A stretch of DNA of 64,000 nt from Roseibium sp. HPY-6. GTDB lineage: Bacteria > Pseudomonadota > Alphaproteobacteria > Rhizobiales > Stappiaceae. Below are positions 35,172 through 43,762 of the stretch, in pieces (the stretch's first letter is position 1; every line of letters starts with the position of its first letter). The stretch is from the NCBI RefSeq assembly GCF_040530035.1, contig NZ_JBEWCD010000005.1, forward strand, positions 62,001 to 126,000. Direction: 5' to 3'. The notes under the pieces are model-generated. The model had not been told where the DNA came from. It did not search any database and worked only from the letters and a program-made list of their open reading frames with translations. A program made the translations under genes and the position numbers.

Positions 35172-36131
35172 ATGACCAAGAACGTTTTTTCCGGCCTGAT
35201 GCCGGCTCTCATGACCCCTTGCCTGCCGGATCGTAGACCAGACTACGACGCGCTTGTTGCCAAGGGGCAGGAATTGATCGCTACCGGTATGTCGGCGGTC
35301 GTCTATTGCGGCTCGATGGGGGACTGGCCGCTTCTTACGGATACTCAACGCATGGAAGGCGTCGAGAGGCTTGTGAAGGCGGGTGTTCCCGTTGTCGTCG
35401 GTACGGGTGCGGTGAACACCAAATCGGCAGTTGCCCATGCCGCTCATGCTGCCAAAGTCGGTGCGCTTGGTCTGATGGTTATTCCACGGGTGCTGTCGCG
35501 CGGGAGTTCAGCCGCGGCGCAGCGCAGCCATTTCAGCGCAATCCTTTCTGCCGCAGCTACGCTGCCAGCGGTGATCTACAACAGCCCCTATTACGGCTTT
35601 GCGACACGCGCGGACCTTTTCTTCGAGCTTCGCAAGGCGTTTCCGAACCTCGTTGGATTCAAGGAATTCGGCGGCAAGGCAGACTTGCGCTATGCCGCCG
35701 AGAACATCACCTCCCAGGACGATGATGTGACCCTGATGGTTGGCGTCGATACGGCTGTTCTGCATGGTTATGTCAATTGCGGCGCAACCGGTGCTATTAC
35801 CGGTATCGGCAACGCAATTCCGAAAGAAGTGCTCCATCTGGTAAGGTTGTGCGAGAAGGCGGCCGAAGGGCATGTTGAGGCGCGTCAGCGCGCCCAAGAA
35901 CTAGAAGAGGCCATGGCGGTACTGTCCAGTTTTGACGAGGGCCCGGATCTCGTTCTTTACTACAAGCACCTGATGGTACTGAACGGCGAAGACGCCTACC
36001 GCCTTCATTTCAACGAGACCGATGAACTGACCGACGCGCAGCGTAACTACGTTGAGGCGCAATATACGCTCTTCAAGGGGTGGTATGCCGATTGGTCCCG
36101 CCAAGGAGGAGTGATTGCCGAATGCGCGTGA
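35172..36131 (+). CDS. Dihydrodipicolinate synthase family protein, probable 1-pyrroline-4-hydroxy-2-carboxylate deaminase
   Basis: A 319-aa protein of the DapA/NAL TIM-barrel family: GLMPALMTPCLPD at the start, YCGSMGDWPLLT as substrate loop, Y136 in VIYNSPYYGF and the Schiff-base lysine K164 in VGFKEFGGKADLRY. In hydroxyproline pathways a DapA-like deaminase converts 1-pyrroline-4-hydroxy-2-carboxylate to 2-oxoglutarate semialdehyde with loss of ammonia. The downstream 4-hydroxyproline epimerase, overlapping by 10 bp, and the D-amino acid dehydrogenase support that role. Other DapA-like aldolases cannot be excluded from sequence alone. Confidence 0.85.
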   Translation: MTKNVFSGLMPALMTPCLPDRRPDYDALVAKGQELIATGMSAVVYCGSMGDWPLLTDTQRMEGVERLVKAGVPVVVGTGAVNTKSAVAHAAHAAKVGALGLMVIPRVLSRGSSAAAQRSHFSAILSAAATLPAVIYNSPYYGFATRADLFFELRKAFPNLVGFKEFGGKADLRYAAENITSQDDDVTLMVGVDTAVLHGYVNCGATGAITGIGNAIPKEVLHLVRLCEKAAEGHVEARQRAQELEEAMAVLSSFDEGPDLVLYYKHLMVLNGEDAYRLHFNETDELTDAQRNYVEAQYTLFKGWYADWSRQGGVIAECA

Positions 36132-37054
36132 TCGACAGTCATACAGCAGGTGAACCGACCCGGGTGGTGATCGAAGGCGGACCGGATCTCGGACCGGGAT
36201 CCCTGGTGGAACGCGCCGCGCGCCTTGAGGCGGATCACCTGGATTTCTGTGCCTCTGTCGTTCTCGAACCGCGCGGTCACGATGCCATCATCGGCGCACT
36301 CCTGCTGCCACCATCCCGGGACGACTGCGCCGCGTCGGTCATCTTTTTCAACAACCTTCAGAACCTGGGCATGTGCGGGCATGCTTCCATCGGCCTTGGT
36401 GCGACCCTTGCCTATCTGGACCAGATCGGCCCTGGAGTGCACAAGCTCGAGACACCTGTCGGCGTTGTCGAGATCCTGCTCCAGGATGCCAACACTGTTT
36501 CCGTCACAAATGTTGAAAGCTATCGCCACCTGAAGGATGTCACCGTCGAAGTTGACGGCATTGGCGCAGTCACCGGTGATGTCGCCTGGGGCGGCAACTG
36601 GTTTTTTCTTGTCAAGGAAAGCCCGATAGACCTTGTCCCGCAGAATATCCGGCCGCTCACCGATCTGACCCTGAAGATCCGCAAATCCCTGGAGGAAAAT
36701 GGGATCACGGGTGCGGAAGGGGCCTGGATCGATCACATTGAGGTTTTCGGCCCTCCGGTCAGCGCGAGCGCCGACAGCCGCAATTTTGTTCTCTGTCCCG
36801 GCGGGGCCTATGACCGGTCACCCTGCGGCACGGGATGTTCGTCGAAGCTGGCCTGCCTTGCGGAAGACGGGTTGCTGGCACCCGGACAGGAGTGGGTTCA
36901 GGAAAGCGTCATCGGCAGCACATACAGAGCCAGTTATCAAAAGGGCGCCGGTTCAAACATCATCCCGACGATTACGGGACAGGCGTTTGTCACTTCGGAT
37001 GCTACCCTCAATTTTGATCCTGCGGATCCCTATCGCACAGGCATACGTTTTTAG
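36122..37054 (+). CDS. 4-hydroxyproline 2-epimerase (proline racemase family)
   Basis: A 310-aa protein. ATG 36122 (MRVIDSHTAGEPTRVV) is the usual family start and lies within the end of the deaminase gene. Both catalytic cysteines are present: C85 in NLGMCGHASIG and C235 in YDRSPCGTGCSS. The family has HTAGEP near the N-terminus for carboxylate binding. The enzyme should interconvert trans-4-hydroxy-L-proline and cis-4-hydroxy-D-proline in the cytosol, the first step of 4-hydroxyproline breakdown. The Cys/Cys pair also occurs in true proline racemases, but context favours the hydroxyproline epimerase. Confidence 0.92.
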   Translation: MRVIDSHTAGEPTRVVIEGGPDLGPGSLVERAARLEADHLDFCASVVLEPRGHDAIIGALLLPPSRDDCAASVIFFNNLQNLGMCGHASIGLGATLAYLDQIGPGVHKLETPVGVVEILLQDANTVSVTNVESYRHLKDVTVEVDGIGAVTGDVAWGGNWFFLVKESPIDLVPQNIRPLTDLTLKIRKSLEENGITGAEGAWIDHIEVFGPPVSASADSRNFVLCPGGAYDRSPCGTGCSSKLACLAEDGLLAPGQEWVQESVIGSTYRASYQKGAGSNIIPTITGQAFVTSDATLNFDPADPYRTGIRF

Positions 37055-37094
37055 ATTTTGACCCGGGTGCAGGTGGGATGTCTTGGAAGCGCGA

Positions 37095-38342
37095 ATGAAA
37101 AACGAGACGCAGGACATTGTTGTTGTCGGAGCCGGGATCATCGGGCTGACAACCGCACTCCGGCTGCAGTCGCGCGGACGGTCGGTCCTTGTGCTTGACC
37201 GCCAAGACGGCAATCCGAGAGCGTCTGAGATGAATGCCGGCGCCTTTGCCTTCTCCGATATCGAGCCGCTGGCCACTCCCGGTATCATGAGGAAGGCGCC
37301 GAAATGGTTGCTGGATCCGCTCGGTCCCCTGTCCGTCCCGCCTCGCTACGCTTTGACGATTGCGCCCTGGCTGCTTCGTTTCTGGCGGGCAAGCAGTCCG
37401 GACCGGTACCGGGCATCGGTGGAGGCCCAGGCGGATCTGATGCGAACGGCGCAAAGCGCGCTGGAAGATCTGATCCGTGAAACGTCTACGGAACACCTCT
37501 TCCGCAGGGAAGGACAGCTGCAACTTTATGAAGGCGAGAGAGAATACCGGGCCAGTCTTGCCTCATGGGATCTCCGCAGGGCGCACGGCATAGACTTTGA
37601 ATTGCTGGAAACGCCGGATGCGATTGCCGCATTTCAGCCGGGTCTCCATTCAAGGTTCACCCATGCCGGTTTCACTCCGGGCTGGATCAATTCCTGTGAT
37701 CCGGCGCTTTGGCTCAAGACCCTCTCGGAAACCTTCCTGTCGCACGGTGGCAGAATTGAAAAAGCCGAGGTCGGTTCGGTCGGGCTGACGGAGACATTTG
37801 TCCGTTTGTCCCATCAGGGCGGCGAAACACATGCCGATCAGGTCATCATTTGCGCCGGTGCCTGGTCGCATAAGATTGCCGCAACGCTGGGGGACCGCTT
37901 TCCGCTGGAGACTGAGCGAGGCTACAACACGACACTTGGTGCGGGCGCCTTCGATCTGAAGACCCATCTGACTTTCCCCGGGCACGGCTTCGTGATTACC
38001 CGTATCGGCGACGGCATCAGGGTTGGTGGTGCTGTCGAGCTTGGCGGCTTGTCGCTGCCGCCGAATTACCGGCGCGCTGTGACACTGCTCGACAAGGCAA
38101 AGCAGTTTCTGCCCGAGCTGAAGTGTAAGGGCGGGCGGCAATGGATGGGCTATCGTCCGTCCCTGCCGGACAGCCTCCCGGTTATTGACCGGTCGCCGCA
38201 GGATCGCCGGGTGATCTATGCGTTCGGTCATGGCCATCTGGGTTTGACACAGTCTGCCGGGACGGCTGAACTCGTGGCGCACCTTGTCAATGACACGGTA
38301 CTACCCATCGATCTGGACCCGTTTTCCGCGCGCCGTTTTTGA
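37095..38342 (+). CDS. FAD-dependent D-amino acid / D-hydroxyproline dehydrogenase (DadA-like)
   Basis: A 415-aa protein. ATG 37095 with GGAAG upstream is preferred to TTG 37083. The N-terminal dinucleotide fold has [22 protein letters not shown]-family blocks follow: [40 protein letters not shown] and the C-terminal [19 protein letters not shown] flavin site. It would oxidise cis-4-hydroxy-D-proline to 1-pyrroline-4-hydroxy-2-carboxylate, linking the epimerase to the deaminase, with electrons passed to the respiratory chain. No membrane segment is evident. General D-amino acid dehydrogenase activity is the alternative. Confidence 0.87.
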   Translation: MKNETQDIVVVGAGIIGLTTALRLQSRGRSVLVLDRQDGNPRASEMNAGAFAFSDIEPLATPGIMRKAPKWLLDPLGPLSVPPRYALTIAPWLLRFWRASSPDRYRASVEAQADLMRTAQSALEDLIRETSTEHLFRREGQLQLYEGEREYRASLASWDLRRAHGIDFELLETPDAIAAFQPGLHSRFTHAGFTPGWINSCDPALWLKTLSETFLSHGGRIEKAEVGSVGLTETFVRLSHQGGETHADQVIICAGAWSHKIAATLGDRFPLETERGYNTTLGAGAFDLKTHLTFPGHGFVITRIGDGIRVGGAVELGGLSLPPNYRRAVTLLDKAKQFLPELKCKGGRQWMGYRPSLPDSLPVIDRSPQDRRVIYAFGHGHLGLTQSAGTAELVAHLVNDTVLPIDLDPFSARRF

Positions 38343-38352
38343 AGGAAACCCG

Positions 38353-39456
38353 ATGAAAATCTCCTCGATCCATGTTTATCAGGTCGATTTGCCGCTGAAA
38401 GAGGGGCGCTACAGCTGGTCAAACGGCAACTTTGTCGAAGTGTTCGACAGTACGGTCGTCGAGATCGTGACCGACGAAGGCCTGAAGGGCTATGCCGAGT
38501 GCTGTCCTCTTGGATCAGCTTATCTGCCGAGTTTCGCGCGCGGCGTGAGAGCAGGTCTTGAAGAGCTCGCACCACGCCTTATCGGCCAGGATCCGCTCAA
38601 CATCGGCGAGATCAACCGCACCATGGACGCGGCCTTGCGCGGTCATCCCTATGCCAAGGCTCCGATTGACATCGCCTGTTGGGACCTTCTCGGCAAGGCA
38701 ACGGGTCAGCCGGTCTACACGCTTCTGGGCGGATCTGCACAGGACGATGTTGTGCTCTACCGCGCGATCAGCCAGGAAGCGCCTGACGTTATGGCACGGA
38801 AAATCGAAAGCTATGCTGTTGAGGGCTACACCAAGTTTCAGCTGAAAGTCGGCGGAGATGCCAATGAGGACATTCAACGCATTCATGCAACGCGCGACGT
38901 GCTCAAGCCGTCCGACCTGCTGGTCGCAGACGCCAATACCGGCTGGACCCGTCATGAGGCCGCCCGCGTGGTTGGTGCGGTCGCCTCGCTCGACGTTTAT
39001 ATCGAACAGCCCTGTATGACATATGAGGAATGTCTTTCGATCCGCAGGCGGACCGGTCTCCCGTTCGTGCTCGATGAGGTCATCGACGGCCCGAATGTCC
39101 TCGTGCGCAGTCTTGCGGAAGACGCCATGGACTGCATCAATCTGAAGATCTCCAAGGTCGGCGGGCTGACCCGGGCCAAGCTCATGCGGGATCTGTGCGT
39201 TGCGCACGGCATTCCAATGACCATCGAAGACACCTGGGGCGGGGATATCACCACGGCGGCCATCGCGCATCTCGCCAGGTCGACGCCGGCGGAATTCACG
39301 TTCTCGGCGACCGACTTTAACAGCTACGGGACCGTGGATATCGCAGAAGGTGCACCGAAACGCGTCAACGGGCGGATGACGGCGGCCGATCGTCCGGGTC
39401 TCGGTATCACACCGATTTTCGATGCGCTCGGCACGCCCGTTGCCAGCTATTCCTGA
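38353..39456 (+). CDS. cis-3-hydroxy-L-proline dehydratase (enolase superfamily)
   Basis: A 367-aa mandelate racemase/muconate lactonising-type protein. The ATG is 10 bp after the previous stop, with GAAGGAAA as ribosome-binding site. Catalytic pieces are in register: K165 in FQLKVGG, metal ligands D193 (VADANTG), E218 (YIEQP) and D241 (VLDEV), and the second base K265 in NLKISKVGG. An enolase-superfamily cis-3-hydroxy-L-proline dehydratase with paired lysines has been described from Labrenzia aggregata, and this sequence agrees closely with my memory of it. The product is 1-pyrroline-2-carboxylate after tautomerisation. Lack of an adjacent 1-pyrroline-2-carboxylate reductase means that step is encoded elsewhere. 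Confidence 0.88.
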   Translation: MKISSIHVYQVDLPLKEGRYSWSNGNFVEVFDSTVVEIVTDEGLKGYAECCPLGSAYLPSFARGVRAGLEELAPRLIGQDPLNIGEINRTMDAALRGHPYAKAPIDIACWDLLGKATGQPVYTLLGGSAQDDVVLYRAISQEAPDVMARKIESYAVEGYTKFQLKVGGDANEDIQRIHATRDVLKPSDLLVADANTGWTRHEAARVVGAVASLDVYIEQPCMTYEECLSIRRRTGLPFVLDEVIDGPNVLVRSLAEDAMDCINLKISKVGGLTRAKLMRDLCVAHGIPMTIEDTWGGDITTAAIAHLARSTPAEFTFSATDFNSYGTVDIAEGAPKRVNGRMTAADRPGLGITPIFDALGTPVASYS

Positions 39457-39465
39457 GGCAAGATC

Positions 39466-40491
39466 ATGCGCAGCAGCAAAACCATTCACGTGATCTCATG
39501 CCATGCGGAAGGGGAGGTCGGTGACGTTATCGTGGGCGGCGTCGCACCGCCCCCTGGCGACACGCTCTGGGATCAGCGCCGCTTCATTGCCGAAGACAAA
39601 ACACTGCGTAATTTCATGCTGAATGAACCGCGGGGCGGGGTATTCCGGCATGTCAATCTGCTCGTGCCGCCGAAACATCCGGACGCAGATGCCGCTTTCA
39701 TCATCATGGAGCCGGAAGACACCCCGCCCATGTCCGGATCGAATTCGATCTGCGTGTCGACGGTTCTGCTCGATGGCGGGATTATTCCGATGCAGGAACC
39801 TGTCACGGAACTCGTGCTGGAAGCTCCCGCAGGGCTTGTCCGCATCAGAGCTGATTGCAAAAACGGCAAGGCGGAGCGGATATCGGTTCAAAACGTTGCC
39901 AGTTTCGCCGACAAGCTGGATGCAATTCTTGAAGTGGATGGTCTTGGCACATTGACGGTCGATACGGCCTATGGGGGCGACAGTTTTGTTGTTGTCGACG
40001 CTGAAGCGCTCGGCTTTACCATTGAGGAAAGCGAGGCAGCCGATATTGCACGGCTTGGCGTGCGGATAACCAATGCAGCCAATGAACAGTTGGGGTTCAC
40101 CCATCCGGAAAACCCCGACTGGGACCATGTTTCCTTCTGCGCCTTTTGTGGTCCCCTGACTGCATCGCCCAAGGGGCTAAAAGGACGTTCAGCCGTTGCG
40201 ATCCAGCCCGGCAAAGTCGACAGATCTCCGACAGGAACTGCGGTGTCAGCGCGCATGGCACTGATGGCAGCTCGTGGTCTAATGCAGGTTGGTCAGGAGT
40301 TCGAGGCGAGCTCAATCATCGGGTCTATTTTCACGGGGAAAATACTCTCGGAAACCCGGATTGGTGACAGGAGCGCTATCCTTCCGTTGATTAGTGGTCG
40401 TGGCTGGATCACGGGTGTTCATCAGCACATGCTGGACCCGGACGACCCCTGGCCGGACGGATACAAGCTCAGCGACACCTGGGGTGCATAG
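39466..40491 (+). CDS. Proline racemase family protein with Ser/Thr active site, probable trans-3-hydroxy-L-proline dehydratase-like enzyme
   Basis: A 341-aa protein with proline racemase architecture: [15 protein letters not shown] where epimerases have HTAGEP, and [16 protein letters not shown]. The first catalytic cysteine is replaced by serine (S90 in [11 protein letters not shown]) and the second by threonine (T256 in [10 protein letters not shown]). Threonine at the second site is the hallmark of trans-3-hydroxy-L-proline dehydratases, whereas those usually keep the first cysteine. Directly following the cis-3-hydroxyproline dehydratase gene, it probably handles another hydroxyproline isomer. 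With Ser/Thr it cannot use the Cys/Cys racemisation mechanism. Exact activity is uncertain. Confidence 0.75.
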   Translation: MRSSKTIHVISCHAEGEVGDVIVGGVAPPPGDTLWDQRRFIAEDKTLRNFMLNEPRGGVFRHVNLLVPPKHPDADAAFIIMEPEDTPPMSGSNSICVSTVLLDGGIIPMQEPVTELVLEAPAGLVRIRADCKNGKAERISVQNVASFADKLDAILEVDGLGTLTVDTAYGGDSFVVVDAEALGFTIEESEAADIARLGVRITNAANEQLGFTHPENPDWDHVSFCAFCGPLTASPKGLKGRSAVAIQPGKVDRSPTGTAVSARMALMAARGLMQVGQEFEASSIIGSIFTGKILSETRIGDRSAILPLISGRGWITGVHQHMLDPDDPWPDGYKLSDTWGA

Positions 40492-40685
40492 CGCCGTCTC
40501 GCCTGCACCAGGGCGACATTTCCATTTTCCGCGGGAGTGGTAAGCTCTGGCATGGGTCTGACGCGTCAAGAAGAAGCAATTATGAGGCAGGCCATTGCCC
40601 ATCGGACGTGTAAGGCTTAGGTAAAGCGTCGCATTCAGCGGGAGGCTGTCTGTCGCTTTCGCAAATACCCGAAAGGATTTTTTCC

Positions 40686-41336
40686 ATGTCGCTTCGCATC
40701 AATGACACCGTGCCGGATTTTACCGCCGAGACCGATCAGGGCCCGATCAGCTTTCACGAGTGGATCGGTGACAGCTGGGCCATCCTGTTCAGCCACCCGA
40801 AAGACTTCACACCGGTCTGCACGACAGAGTTCGGCGTTGTCGGCCAATTGAAGGATGAGTGGGAGAAGCGTGGGACAAAGGTGATTGGTGTCTCTGTCGA
40901 CAACGCAGAAGACCACCGGAAATGGAAAGTCGACATTGAGAAAGTTTCCGGTGCGACCCCCGGTTTTCCGATCATCGCCGATGAAGGCCTGAAGGTCTCC
41001 AAACTCTTTGATATGCTGCCGGCAGAAGCTTACATGCCCGATGGCCGCACACCGGCACACAGCGCTACAGTCCGTTCGGTTTTCATTATCGGTCCGGACA
41101 AGCAACTGAAGCTCTCCATGACCTATCCGATGACCGTCGGCCGTAACTTCGCCGAGGTGGTCCGCGCGCTCGATGCGTTGCAGACCTCGGCCAAGGGTGT
41201 TGCCACACCGGCCAACTGGAATGTCGGTGAAGACGTCATCATTCCGCCGAGCGTGAATGACGAAGATGCCCGCGCCAAGTTCGGGGACTTCGACGCGGTC
41301 CTGCCGTACCTCCGCAAGATCAAGGCTCCTGCCTGA
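40686..41336 (+). CDS. 1-Cys peroxiredoxin (Prx6 type)
   Basis: A 216-aa protein with the peroxidatic cysteine C45 in HPKDFTPVCTTEFG, the YPMTVGRNF block and a long C-terminal extension (VGEDVIIPPSVNDEDARAKF), all typical of Prx6-type enzymes. It reduces hydrogen peroxide and organic peroxides in the cytosol. No resolving cysteine is visible, as expected for the 1-Cys group. A 194-bp spacer separates it from the hydroxyproline operon, so it is probably an independent unit. I see no OxyR-like or other named operator in that spacer. Confidence 0.93.
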   Translation: MSLRINDTVPDFTAETDQGPISFHEWIGDSWAILFSHPKDFTPVCTTEFGVVGQLKDEWEKRGTKVIGVSVDNAEDHRKWKVDIEKVSGATPGFPIIADEGLKVSKLFDMLPAEAYMPDGRTPAHSATVRSVFIIGPDKQLKLSMTYPMTVGRNFAEVVRALDALQTSAKGVATPANWNVGEDVIIPPSVNDEDARAKFGDFDAVLPYLRKIKAPA

Positions 41337-41506
41337 TTTGAGCGAATGACGCATTGTGATGGGTGGGTGCCAGTAGCGCTTATAAAGGGTGTTTGCCGTA
41401 GTTCGGTCGACGTGACCTTAAGCTGGAAACCTGCCCATCACATGTCGTTGCCAGACTAGATCTGGCATTCCGTTACGCGGGTATCGGCGCTATCTCACTT
41501 CACCAG

Positions 41507-41784
41507 ACTTGTCATTCCGGCTGAAGCGCAACGGAAGGCCGGAATCCAGTAAACACTTGTTCTGCCGTTTTGTTTCAACCCAGACCACACGGCGTACTGG
41601 GTCCCGGTCTTGCCGCTTGCGCGTCAAACCGGGACGACAATTTCGGAGAGTTCCGGGTCTCGACATGGCGACATGCGGACGTGTCAGGTGCCTCAACCCA
41701 GCGGCGAGCAGATCTGCAGCAGAGCGGCCAGGTGATCCGGCGCAGCAATGCCGATGCAGCACGCGTGAACGATCAACAGGAAAT
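41507..41784. repeat. Near-tandem duplication, copy 1
   Basis: About 278 bp repeated at 41841-42117 with a period of 334 bp and only scattered mismatches. Its left end is a REP-like hairpin (ATTCCGGC ... GCCGGAAT) and its right end is the 3' part of the small membrane protein gene. The 56 bp between the copies are unique. Confidence 0.85.
41693..41782 (-). pseudogene. Truncated copy of the small membrane protein gene
   Basis: On the minus strand this encodes 29 residues beginning FLLIVHACCIG and ending QICSPLG, then TGA, matching the C-terminus of the intact gene at 42027-42221. The frame continues upstream without any start codon until an in-frame stop in the spacer, so no complete protein can be made. 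Of 12 codons that differ between the copies, 9 are synonymous, showing that the copies diverged while this region was under protein-coding constraint. Confidence 0.7.
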
Positions 41785-41840
41785 TGGTAATTACCGGTTC
41801 CCAAGCCAATCCAAAGCCGGGATGCCGATTTTCCGATTTG

Positions 41841-42117
41841 ACTTGTCATTCCGGCTGAAGTGCTGCGGAAGGCCGGAAGCCAGTAAACACTTGTTCTACC
41901 GTTTTGTTTCAATCCAGACCGCACGGCGTACTGGGTCCGGGTCTTGCCGCTTTCGCGTCAAACCGGGACGACAAATTCGGAGAGTTCCGTGTCTCGACAT
42001 GGCGACGTGCGGACGTGTCAGGTGCCTCAACCCAGCGGCGAGCAAATCTGCAGCAGGGCGGCCAGATGATCCGGGGTGGCAAGGCCGATGCAGCATGCAT
42101 GGACAGTCAGCAGAAAT
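41841..42117. repeat. Near-tandem duplication, copy 2
   Basis: The second copy of the 277-278-bp unit. It starts with the same ACTTGTCATTCCGGCTGAAG and contains the REP-like hairpin and the last 90 bp of the intact small membrane protein gene. The duplication end falls inside that gene, which explains the truncated paralogue in copy 1. Confidence 0.85.
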
Positions 42118-42221
42118 GCGGTCAGCACCGATCCCGTCGCGAGTGCCAGCAGGAGTGAGGGGTCCTGGCGGATCTCCCGGGCAGCTGCCGTGATCGTTCC
42201 GGATGTGCACGTTGTTGTCAT
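42027..42221 (-). CDS. Small membrane protein of 64 residues downstream of coxG
   Basis: MTTTCTSGTITAAAREIRQD is followed by a hydrophobic helix (LLLALATGSVLTAFLLTVHA) and a short tail with CC and PDHLAALLQICSPLG. The ATG has a strong site, GGGGAGGAA, ending 4 bp upstream. It lies 60 bp after the coxG stop on the same strand, in the place where other form I CO dehydrogenase clusters continue with coxH/I/K. A decayed paralogue with mostly synonymous differences supports that it is a true gene. Topology suggests one membrane pass. No family is recognised; a role in CoxDH membrane attachment is only a positional guess. Confidence 0.65.
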   Translation of the reverse strand: MTTTCTSGTITAAAREIRQDPSLLLALATGSVLTAFLLTVHACCIGLATPDHLAALLQICSPLG

Positions 42222-42245
42222 TGTGTTCCTCCCCTTGGATGTGAG

Positions 42246-42273
42246 GCGTCCGGATTAGTTTCCACCCGGACGC
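42246..42273 (-). other. Hairpin between coxG and the small membrane protein gene
   Basis: Perfect 8-bp arms GCGTCCGG (42246-42253) and CCGGACGC (42266-42273) with a 12-nt loop. No T-run follows on the minus strand, so this is more likely an mRNA processing or stabilising element, or a weak attenuator, than an intrinsic terminator. Confidence 0.45.
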
Positions 42274-42281
42274 GCGAAGTT

Positions 42282-42845
42282 TCAAGCCGCCGGTTCTTCG
42301 GCTGCCGGATCGGCCTTTTTGCCGCCGAACAGGCCGCCCAGCCAGCCTTTCTTTTGCTCCGGCGCTTCAGCTCCATCTTCAGCGGCAGGCTCCGAAGGTG
42401 TGGTCGGAGCGACCTGTTCGGCGAAGGCCGTGAAGAATTCGCCCGCAAGCCGTTTGGCGGTGGAATCGATCAGCCGTGCACCCAGCTGCGCAAGCTTGCC
42501 GCCGACCTTCGCATCCACGTCATAGTGCAGGATCGTCGCGTCCGGTCCGTCTTCTTCAAGTCGGACCTTGGCACCACCGCGCGCGAAACCTGCAACGCCG
42601 CCGGACCCTTCGCCTTCGATGGTGTAGCCGTTGGGCGGGTCGAGATCGTTCAGCGTCACCTTGCCGCCGAATGTCGCCTTCACAGGGCCGACCTTCAGCT
42701 TGACCTTTGCCTCCATCTCCGTGTCGGAGTGCTTGGTCAGCTCCTCGCAGCCAGGGATTGACGCTTTCAGCACGTCGGGATCGTTCAGGGCCTCCCAGAC
42801 CTTCTGTCTCGGGGCTTCGATCCGCTGGCTGTCGTTCATTTGCAT
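42282..42845 (-). CDS. coxG: CoxG family SRPBCC protein
   Basis: A 187-aa protein; ATG 42845 has GGAG upstream, with a second ATG two codons later. Residues 1-145 match the CoxG/START-like family: ALNDPDVLKASIPGCEELTK, KVKLKVGPVKATFGGKV, and VGGKLAQLGARLIDSTAKRL. The C-terminal 45 residues are Ala/Glu/Pro-rich with KKGWLGGLFGGKKA, an amphipathic tail. CoxG has been reported to anchor CO dehydrogenase to the membrane or to quinone in other bacteria, and the tail fits a lipid-contact role. It is the last classical gene of the cox operon. Confidence 0.9.
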   Translation of the reverse strand: MQMNDSQRIEAPRQKVWEALNDPDVLKASIPGCEELTKHSDTEMEAKVKLKVGPVKATFGGKVTLNDLDPPNGYTIEGEGSGGVAGFARGGAKVRLEEDGPDATILHYDVDAKVGGKLAQLGARLIDSTAKRLAGEFFTAFAEQVAPTTPSEPAAEDGAEAPEQKKGWLGGLFGGKKADPAAEEPAA

Positions 42846-42867
42846 GTGGGGTACTCCGATTGAAATG

Positions 42868-43743
42868 TCAGATGTATTGGATGTTGGTCTGGCGCTGGCC
42901 CCTGCGCCGGATGACGAGCAGCTCGGCCAGAATGGAAAGGGCGATTTCCTCGGGCGTGATGGCACCGAGATCTAGCCCGGCAGGACCTTCGATGCGTTCG
43001 AGTTCCGGTTCGCTGATACCTTTTTCACGCAGCTTTCCCTTAAGAGCTTCGATCTTGCGGCGGCTGCCGACAAAGCCGACATGGCGGACAGGTGCCGAGA
43101 GGGCACCTTCGAGTGCTGCCAGGTCACCGCGCCCCTGCGTGGAGACGATGACATACGTATCCGCGTTCCCGACTGCTTCCGCTCCAAGATGCTCGATCCG
43201 GCGGCTGGCTCCCGGAAACGAGGCATGGTCCTCCGCCGGCGCGCAGATCGTTACGTCGAAGCCGATGGTCGGGGCCTGTTTGGAAAGCGCGAAGGCAACC
43301 GGGCTCGCGCCGCAGATGACGAGGCTTGGGCGCGGCAGGACCGGTTCCACGAAAATGTCCATCGTGCCCTGACTTGGGCACATGTTTCTTGCGAATTGAA
43401 CGCCTTCACGCTCCTCGCCGGCTTCCACGCCCAGGTCGGACAACAGGTCTTCCGGTTGGATTGAGATCAGCCGCGTTTCGCCATCTTCCAGCGACGCCTT
43501 GGCCGCCTTAATGACGGCAGAGCGGGCACAACCGCCACCGATCCAACCACCCGCGATACTACCGTCTCTGGCGATGACCGCTTTCGCTCCGGCTTTCGCT
43601 GCCGTGACCGATATTGTCCTGACGACCGTCGCCAGTGCAAAAGGTTCGCTGGCATCCTGCAGGCGGCTCATCAGCGGCTGCAGGTCGCTGGTCAGCTCGG
43701 GGGCTGCGCCTTCATGTGCACCGGGGATGGATGTGTGTTTCAT
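42868..43743 (-). CDS. coxF: CoxF, XdhC/CoxI family maturation protein
   Basis: A 291-aa protein. ATG 43743 (MKHTSIPGAHEGAAPELTSD) with GGGAGA upstream is chosen over ATG 43758. It has the XdhC N-terminal block PFALATVVRTISVTAAKAGA and GWIGGGCARSAVIKAA. A Rossmann-like C-terminal half follows with LVICGASPVAFALSKQAP, HVGFVGSRRK and GLDLGAITPEEIALSILAEL. XdhC-type proteins bind molybdenum cofactor and help sulfurate or insert it into molybdo-hydroxylases. Here the partner is CoxL. Position between coxE and coxG equals coxF of the Oligotropha form I cluster. Confidence 0.88.
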   Translation of the reverse strand: MKHTSIPGAHEGAAPELTSDLQPLMSRLQDASEPFALATVVRTISVTAAKAGAKAVIARDGSIAGGWIGGGCARSAVIKAAKASLEDGETRLISIQPEDLLSDLGVEAGEEREGVQFARNMCPSQGTMDIFVEPVLPRPSLVICGASPVAFALSKQAPTIGFDVTICAPAEDHASFPGASRRIEHLGAEAVGNADTYVIVSTQGRGDLAALEGALSAPVRHVGFVGSRRKIEALKGKLREKGISEPELERIEGPAGLDLGAITPEEIALSILAELLVIRRRGQRQTNIQYI

Positions 43744-43762
43744 GTCTTCATCTCCCATGGGA

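Noticed and set aside
41570-42193. A 207-residue plus-strand frame across both duplicated units
   Set aside because: The apparent internal protein repeat is just the DNA duplication read in frame; it runs antisense to the small membrane protein gene and has no ribosome-binding site.
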